Shown: in pieces, positions 61,014 to 64,000 of the stretch | Position numbering within the stretch: position 1 is the stretch's first letter | Layout: each line of letters starts with the position of its first letter | Source: Ignavibacteriota bacterium | Lineage (GTDB): Bacteria; Bacteroidota; Ignavibacteria; Ignavibacteriales; Ignavibacteriaceae | NCBI GenBank assembly: GCA_013285405.1 | Contig: CP053446.1 | Coordinates: 1,153,985-1,217,984 of the forward strand | Length of the DNA: 64,000 nucleotides | Direction: 5' to 3' | Notes under the pieces: model-generated | Databases searched by the model: none | Seen by the model: the letters and a program-made list of their open reading frames with translations, nothing else | Told to the model about the DNA's origin: nothing | Position numbers and translations under genes: made by a program

Positions 61014-62381
61014 ATGGCTTCTCTTAAAAATTCCAAAATTCTTGTTTGTGATGATGATGAAACTCTCTGTTATCTTCTTAAAGAACAACTTCTCGAAGAA
61101 GGTTTTGAAGTTGACGCCGTCTATGATGGTAAATTTGCAATAGAATCAATAAAAAGATCAAATTATGATATACTTTTGCTTGATCTGAATATGAAGGAAG
61201 TTCAGGGAGAGGAAGTACTTAAATTTGTAAAAGATTATAATGCTTCGCTACAAGTTATTATACTCTCTGCTCAGGGAGAAATGAGAAAAGCAATTGAATG
61301 TATCAAGTCAGGTGCTTACGATTTTATAACCAAGCCGTATGAATTTGATGATCTGATGCTCACCGTCGGCAGAGCACTTGAGCATAAAGATTTACTTGTT
61401 AAAACGGAAATTTTAACCAAAGAGATAAGTAAAAAGGGATCTGAAAATATAGTTGGAAACAGCGCCCAGCTTAAAAGAGTTCTTAATCTTGCAAACAAAG
61501 CTGCAATTTCTGATTCAAATATTCTTATCGAAGGAGAAACCGGAACGGGAAAAGAACTTCTGGCAGAATACATTCATAAACACTCCGCACGAAAAGATAA
61601 ACCTTTCGTTGTAATTAATTGCGCTTCTCTGCCCGACCAACTTATTGAAAGTGAACTCTTCGGGCATGAAAAGGGAGCTTTTACAGATGCAAAAAATACT
61701 AAACAAGGATTGGTTGAAATTGCTCACGGCGGTACATTATTCCTCGATGAAATTGGTGAACTAAGTCTTTCACTTCAGCCAAAATTGTTACGGTTTCTTG
61801 AAAATGGAGAGTACCGAAGGATCGGGGGAATTACTACTTTAACATCTCATGTAAGAGTTATTGGTGCGACAAACAGAAATCTTCTTGAAGAAGCTGACAA
61901 TAAAAATTTTCGTAAAGATTTATTGTTCAGGTTAAATGTTATTACGCTAACAATTCCACCACTGAGAGATAGAAAGGAAGACATTCTTCTGCTTGCAAAC
62001 TACTTCATAAAGGAAAAATCTCCGATACGCTCACCAAAACATCTCTCACAGGAAGCAGAAGATATGCTCATTAGTTATTCATTTAACGGTAATATAAGAG
62101 AGCTTGAACATATTATTGAAAGAGCTTTAATATTTGCAGAAGGAGATGTTATTTATCCTGAAGATTTAAATCTTCCTCAATCCTATCAAACTCCAACCAG
62201 AAAACACACGGATATTGAACATGCTGAGGAAATTTTAAGTATGGAAGAACTTGAGCGGTGGCACATTAAAAAAGTCCTTGATAAAAACAGATGGGATAGA
62301 ACACAGACAGCTAATCAGCTTGGAATTAGTCCAAAGACTCTGTATACCAAAATCAAGAAATATGAATTAAAACCAGTTTAA
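61014..62381 (+). CDS. NtrC-family sigma-54-dependent response regulator
   Basis: A 455-residue regulator in three parts. The receiver (ILVCDDDETLCYLLKEQLLE) has the phospho-acceptor Asp57 in LLLDLNMKEV and the conserved KPYEFDDL Lys. The AAA+ domain has Walker A GETGTGKEL, the sigma-54 contact loop GAFTDA, Walker B GGTLFLDEIGEL, and the Arg-finger region FRKDLLFRLNVI. A Fis-type helix-turn-helix ends the protein (RTQTANQLGISPKTLYTKIK). The ATG at 61014 is chosen over a TTG at 61002. The histidine kinase gene starts 6 bases after its stop, so the pair forms one two-component system. Confidence 0.95.
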   Translation: MASLKNSKILVCDDDETLCYLLKEQLLEEGFEVDAVYDGKFAIESIKRSNYDILLLDLNMKEVQGEEVLKFVKDYNASLQVIILSAQGEMRKAIECIKSGAYDFITKPYEFDDLMLTVGRALEHKDLLVKTEILTKEISKKGSENIVGNSAQLKRVLNLANKAAISDSNILIEGETGTGKELLAEYIHKHSARKDKPFVVINCASLPDQLIESELFGHEKGAFTDAKNTKQGLVEIAHGGTLFLDEIGELSLSLQPKLLRFLENGEYRRIGGITTLTSHVRVIGATNRNLLEEADNKNFRKDLLFRLNVITLTIPPLRDRKEDILLLANYFIKEKSPIRSPKHLSQEAEDMLISYSFNGNIRELEHIIERALIFAEGDVIYPEDLNLPQSYQTPTRKHTDIEHAEEILSMEELERWHIKKVLDKNRWDRTQTANQLGISPKTLYTKIKKYELKPV

Positions 62382-62387
62382 TTTTTA

Positions 62388-64000
62388 ATGCCTTCGAGCA
62401 TAATTGCCAAATATTCGCCTGATCTTGTTTTCGGAGAAAACATTCCGGTAGCTATAACTGATAGTAAACTGAGAATAATTTGGCACAACAAAAAGTTCAG
62501 GGAAAATTTCACCGGGATCAGATTAAAGGGAAAGGATCTGGTCAGCTTATTAAGTTCATTTGGAATCGATAAAGAGATTGATTCTGTTTATACTAAACCC
62601 ACCTACAGACACATCCATCAGATTAATAAAGTTTTACATATTGTTCCTCTCTTTGACAAAAACAAAAAGAAAACTCCTGACAATTACAAAATAGAACTCA
62701 CGGAACCAACAAGCGAACTTCTAGAAAAAACTTCTCTGTCCTTTTCAAAACCCAACGATTTAGATTTCAGAAGTGTGTTACAGGATATTCTGACTCTATT
62801 AGTTAAAGAAAATTCTATCGACAGACTTTCTGAAGAAGTACTATCCAAATCTATTTTCCTGACAAAAAGTGATCTCGGTATCATAACTTTTATAAATGAA
62901 AATTCCACCAGAGAATTCAAATACTTCGATCAAAGAAAAATAATAATTAACAAACCAGAAGTCGAAAAAGTCGTCAATTCAGATTATAAGTTTATTTCAA
63001 AATGGTTAATTCTGAATAAGTCTTCACTGATTGCAGCTAACCAGAAGAATAACCTGGGGAGTAATCTTGCTAATTCTATCGGCTGTGATAATCTGATAAT
63101 TTCACCTTGTATCTTTGAGAATAAACTGATTGCCACATTAATTGTTGGAAAGAAAAAAAATAGTTTTTCTAATGATGAAATACAATTGCTGGAACAGTTT
63201 GCTATTCTCCTGACATTTGTAATCACCAACATTAGTACACGGAATCTTAATACAGCATTAGAAAACAGATTGCTGCAGACACAAAAGCTGGAAACTATCG
63301 GAAAACTTTCGAGTGGTATGGCGCATGACTTTGGCAATTTACTATCGAGCATTTTCGGCAGCGTAAACTTATTACGGAAGCGTGTCGATCAATCAGACAA
63401 TGTTCAAAAGTTAATTGATAATATTGAAAACTGTTCTGTCAGGGCACGTGACTTAACCAAACGTTTACTTTCGTTCGGCAAACCGACTCCTAAAAGAAAA
63501 GAACTTGTTAAACCTCATCAGATATTAAATGAGATAAATAAAATTGTAACTCAAACTTTTCCGAGAACGATTACGCTTACAGAAGAAATCGACGAACATC
63601 TTTATGATATTATAGGAAACGGGACCGAGATTTATCAGGTACTCCTCAACTTATGTGTTAATGCAAAGGAAGCCTTCAACGAAAAAGGAAATATTAAAAT
63701 TAGTGCAAAGAATATTTCCATAGATGAAAACAACATTGCGTTTCTGCCAATTTTAAAAATTGGGAATTATGTGAAGTTTTCAGTAAAGGATAATGGTGCG
63801 GGCATTGAAGAGCAACATCTGACAAAAATATTTGATCCTTATTTTTCAACTAAATCTAAAGATGCAGGTTCGGGTTTAGGTTTATACGTTTCGTACGGAA
63901 TTATTAAAGCACACAATGGGATAATCGACGTAACAAGTAAACCAGGCGCCGGAACTACATTTGATGTTTATATTCCGGCTTTTGAACCACCGAAAGAAAA
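62388..64000 (+). CDS. sensor histidine kinase partner of the NtrC-type regulator, 3' end outside window
   Basis: About 537 residues are seen, without a stop. No signal peptide or membrane span is visible, so it is probably cytoplasmic. An N-terminal PAS-like domain (NIPVAITDSKLRIIWHNKKF) is followed by a GAF-like domain (LSEEVLSKSIFLTKSDLGII). A HisKA domain has the phospho-acceptor His in SSGMAHDFGNLLSSIFGSVN, and the ATP-binding domain has LLNLCVNAKEAF (N box), VKDNGAGIEEQHL (G1), FDPYFSTKSKDAGSGLGLYV (F and G2). It should phosphorylate the regulator encoded just upstream. The ligand is unknown. Confidence 0.93.
   Translation, partial: MPSSIIAKYSPDLVFGENIPVAITDSKLRIIWHNKKFRENFTGIRLKGKDLVSLLSSFGIDKEIDSVYTKPTYRHIHQINKVLHIVPLFDKNKKKTPDNYKIELTEPTSELLEKTSLSFSKPNDLDFRSVLQDILTLLVKENSIDRLSEEVLSKSIFLTKSDLGIITFINENSTREFKYFDQRKIIINKPEVEKVVNSDYKFISKWLILNKSSLIAANQKNNLGSNLANSIGCDNLIISPCIFENKLIATLIVGKKKNSFSNDEIQLLEQFAILLTFVITNISTRNLNTALENRLLQTQKLETIGKLSSGMAHDFGNLLSSIFGSVNLLRKRVDQSDNVQKLIDNIENCSVRARDLTKRLLSFGKPTPKRKELVKPHQILNEINKIVTQTFPRTITLTEEIDEHLYDIIGNGTEIYQVLLNLCVNAKEAFNEKGNIKISAKNISIDENNIAFLPILKIGNYVKFSVKDNGAGIEEQHLTKIFDPYFSTKSKDAGSGLGLYVSYGIIKAHNGIIDVTSKPGAGTTFDVYIPAFEPPKE

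Noticed and set aside
60810..61088. 92-codon frame crossing the tRNA-Lys gene
   Set aside because: It is the translation of the tRNA and surrounding DNA (residues RARSSGVEHLPFKQRVGGSN are a known artefact of tRNA genes).

Overview
The window is low-GC DNA that looks like a member of the Ignavibacteria/Chlorobi branch of the FCB (Bacteroidota-related) bacteria. The main evidence is six exported proteins with type IX secretion (T9SS) C-terminal sorting domains, five of them carrying the NYPNPFNPxT-type signature seen in Ignavibacteria. A TonB-receptor / giant secreted protein / PorV-like gene trio, a short primary sigma factor without region 1.1, and many lipoproteins agree with this. The placement is inference from family content, not from a marker tree.

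Layout. 1-2380: 3' partial valS (minus strand). 2629-11718: an accessory segment with a HEAT-repeat/DNA methyltransferase fusion and partner endonuclease, a three-gene HipBST toxin-antitoxin operon with two operator palindromes, a HicBA pair, an exported acid phosphatase, an esterase, a DUF1015 protein, an orphan HicB and a stand-alone HsdR-N-type nuclease. 11755-17677: serC, a lipoprotein, a DUF2203 protein, a secreted M28 peptidase, a haem lipoprotein and a multidrug/polysaccharide (MOP-superfamily) transporter. 17722-36364: a minus-strand envelope block with the PorV-like/secreted/TonB-receptor trio, a beta-barrel protein, then four exported thioredoxin-fold proteins (one TlpA, three Omp28-like) interleaved with a TrmB regulator, and a small H-type-lectin-like protein. 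36427-43949: housekeeping genes (class IV aminotransferase overlapping a family B DNA polymerase, an RsbRD-type sensor domain, a beta-CASP nuclease, the primary sigma factor, a TraB-family membrane protein). 44139-50518: a seven-bladed propeller T9SS protein, an M49-like lipoprotein peptidase, an exported PepF and a DUF4412 protein. 50660-53823: a second accessory segment with a truncated HAD phosphatase, a REP-associated transposase carrying its own palindromic repeat, a remnant of a second HAD copy, a ThaI-like restriction-modification pair and a cupin. 53882-64000: DUF748 protein, a symporter stub, GH97, a frameshifted AlaX editing protein, a lytic transglycosylase, tRNA-Lys, an NtrC-type response regulator and the 5' part of its histidine kinase.

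Two themes go beyond ordinary annotation. First, short GC-rich palindromic repeats are scattered between genes and also sit in frame inside genes (twice in valS, once in a T9SS sorting domain, and as a two-palindrome unit inside the transposase gene), like the protein-coding palindromic elements known from Rickettsia. Second, the two accessory segments combine restriction-modification, toxin-antitoxin and lone nuclease genes, with related repeats bracketing the HipBST operon. No CRISPR array, rRNA or prophage was seen.
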